Origin: OMOG01 sp041485845
Lineage (GTDB): Bacteria > Acidobacteriota > Terriglobia > Bryobacterales > Bryobacteraceae
Direction: 5' to 3'
DNA length: 6,858 bases
Assembly: GCA_041485845.1 (NCBI GenBank)
Contig: JBGPKH010000505.1
Coordinates: 1 to 6,858, forward strand
The position numbers and the translations under genes are program-made. The notes beneath the pieces are model-generated. The model was not told the origin of the DNA. It ran no database searches and was given only the letters and a program-made list of their open reading frames with translations. This document shows, piece after piece, positions 6,162 to 6,858 of the stretch. Position 1 is the first letter of the stretch. Every line of letters starts with the position of its first letter.

Positions 6162-6502
6162 TCGGGGAGTGGCCGGATGATCCGTCGTTCCGATTCCTGG
6201 TGCATTGGGCGCTGCGCCGCGAGGAACTGTGCGATCCCGGCTTGTGCCCCGATGCGCCGGAGGAGGATGGCCAGCGGTGCGACCACTGCCCGCTGGACCG
6301 GCTGGACGCGGCCCAATGCGCGGAGAAGGGACTGCTCATCCGGCGTGCTCTCGATCTGATGGGCGCGCTCAAGCTGGGAGCTCACATCGGCCTTGAAGAG
6401 ATTCGTGGAGACGAGTTTTGCGCCATGCTGATCATCGCGGAGGAGCGAGATCTGCTGGAGCGGGAGAAGTCGCCGGGATCGGCAGATCCCCGTGCCATGT
6501 AA
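6158..6502 (+). CDS. Tail assembly chaperone, -1 frame (T-like) extension
   Basis: This frame gives 114 residues if entered by slipping at 6158; the full fusion would be about 317 residues. Near the start it has a tryptophan- and phenylalanine-rich stretch. It then has four cysteines in a CX4C-X10-CX2C pattern, from REELCDPGLCPD to QRCDHCPL, with a fifth (AQC) a little later. A helical C-terminal part follows (LLIRRALDLMGALKLG, then EIRGDEFCAMLIIAEERD), which resembles the T segment of other siphophage chaperones, where it contacts the tail tube protein. No ATG with a Shine-Dalgarno exists; the first possible initiator is GTG 6200, which would cut off the well-formed segment 6158-6199. That makes translation as a fusion more likely than as a separate gene. 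It ends with SADPRAM before TAA at 6500-6502. Confidence 0.6.
   Translation, partial: LVGEWPDDPSFRFLVHWALRREELCDPGLCPDAPEEDGQRCDHCPLDRLDAAQCAEKGLLIRRALDLMGALKLGAHIGLEEIRGDEFCAMLIIAEERDLLEREKSPGSADPRAM
6475..6490 (+). repeat. 6-bp hairpin at the end of the tail module
   Basis: GGGATC (6475-6480) and GATCCC (6485-6490) form a perfect stem with a GGCA tetraloop, 10 bases before the stop codon. There is no T-run after it, so intrinsic termination is doubtful, but it is the only strong hairpin between the tail genes and the next, separately promoted gene. Confidence 0.35.
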
Positions 6503-6545
6503 GTGCGAGAGGAAAGACTTTTCCCGGATCGGCCTTGCGGGGAAT

Positions 6546-6583
6546 ATGACAAGGAGTTCCGCGCAGTGCTAGACTCGCGGCAT
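6546..6583 (+). promoter_or_regulatory. Sigma-70-like promoter with extended -10; probable leaderless start
   Basis: ATGACA at 6546-6551 matches the -35 consensus at five of six positions. After an 18-base spacer, TAGACT at 6570-6575 matches the -10 at four of six and is preceded by TG in the extended -10 position (TGCTAGACT, 6567-6575). Seven bases further lies about 6582, two bases before ATG 6584. AAGGAG at 6551-6556 is 27 bases from the ATG, too far to act as its ribosome binding site. The TPR gene at 302 has the same arrangement. Confidence 0.45.
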
Positions 6584-6858
6584 ATGAAGATTGGCCCGCT
6601 GGTGATGTTAATTGGGCTTCTGGTGAGAACGCCATGTCTTGTGGTGATCCTCGCTAGCCAAGCCTGCGCACAGAACCCCGAGTCATCATTACGACAACGG
6701 ATCGCGGCTCAACTTGCTTCGAAAATGCTGCTCTCGTTTGTGTTCGATAGTTTGAAGACGAACGGAATGACGTTGCCGGACTTACCGGTGGAGACCACGC
6801 TGGCCGTTGTCATTTCCCGGGGAGCTGATGATGACTTGGTTCGAACACGCATTAAGAT
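6584..6858 (+). CDS. Partial secreted protein of unknown function (5' part)
   Basis: The frame is open from ATG 6584 to the right edge, giving 91 complete codons. The N-terminus is a textbook signal peptide: a lysine (MK), a hydrophobic core (LVMLIGLL, then LVVILAS) and a likely signal peptidase I site after ACA in SQACAQNPE. The mature part starts with ESSLRQRIAAQLASKML. It then gives an unremarkable mix with VETTLAVVISRGADDD near the edge. I do not recognise the family from this much. Acidobacteria carry many large families of secreted proteins of unknown role, and this could be one of them, but nothing visible proves it. The codons look more AT-rich (TTA, ATT, AGA) than in the phage-like genes. 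It has its own promoter-like sequence, so it is probably not part of the tail operon. Confidence 0.7.
   Translation, partial: MKIGPLVMLIGLLVRTPCLVVILASQACAQNPESSLRQRIAAQLASKMLLSFVFDSLKTNGMTLPDLPVETTLAVVISRGADDDLVRTRIK

Noticed and set aside
6200..6502. T-like frame as a separate gene starting at GTG 6200
   Set aside because: There is no Shine-Dalgarno, and the coding-like segment 6158-6199 would be left out. Entry by frameshift fits better, though this is not proven.
6521..6541. CCCG/CGGG as an intrinsic terminator after the tail module
   Set aside because: It has only four base pairs, a loop of more than 10 bases and no T-run.
1..6858. CRISPR array, tRNA or rRNA genes
   Set aside because: No regularly spaced repeats, tRNA cloverleaf or rRNA core sequences were seen on either strand by eye.

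Overview
The window is high-GC bacterial DNA with dense coding, an ATGA-overlapped pair of a TPR protein and a CRTAC1-like FG-GAP/ASPIC protein, and genes that seem to start without a Shine-Dalgarno. Paired TPR and ASPIC/UnbV genes are very common in Acidobacteriota such as Candidatus Solibacter and Bryobacterales, so a soil acidobacterium is the best guess. That assignment is inference; no rRNA or other marker gene is present.

Layout. (1) Positions 1-300: the tail end of a VapC-like PIN-domain gene that stops being PIN-like in mid-domain, then a hairpin and a short promoter region. (2) 302-3153: an intact two-gene operon, an exported-looking TPR protein overlapping by 4 bases a 577-residue protein with seven calcium-type FG-GAP/VCBS sites and a C-terminal ASPIC/UnbV domain. 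(3) 3154-4420: a scar region. It holds about 230 bases without a convincing gene, a 60-codon fragment of an IS21-family transposase (istA), and on the opposite strand a RepB-like archaeo-eukaryotic-type primase whose last 30 or so codons are antisense to that fragment. (4) 4450-6502: a short siphophage-like tail module, with a tail tube protein followed by a two-frame tail assembly chaperone. The second chaperone frame takes over exactly at a T-run and stop codon (GT TTT TAG), which is what a programmed -1 frameshift would look like. (5) 6503-6858: a promoter-like stretch and the start of a secreted protein that runs off the right edge.

How the pieces relate. The TPR and ASPIC genes are a normal cellular operon. 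Everything from about 3268 to 6502 looks like accessory DNA assembled from broken mobile pieces: a dead IS21 fragment, a lone primase and an orphan piece of a tail operon without tape measure, capsid or portal genes in view. The two chaperone frames would make a short and a long protein that hold the tape measure during tail building, with the tail tube protein polymerising around it. Whether this is a decayed prophage or a retained tail-like system cannot be decided from the window.

The most interesting points are the candidate -1 recoding site, the cysteine cluster that exists only in the frameshifted product, the primase/istA antisense fusion, and a short identical sequence located at the break points of both the PIN and istA fragments.
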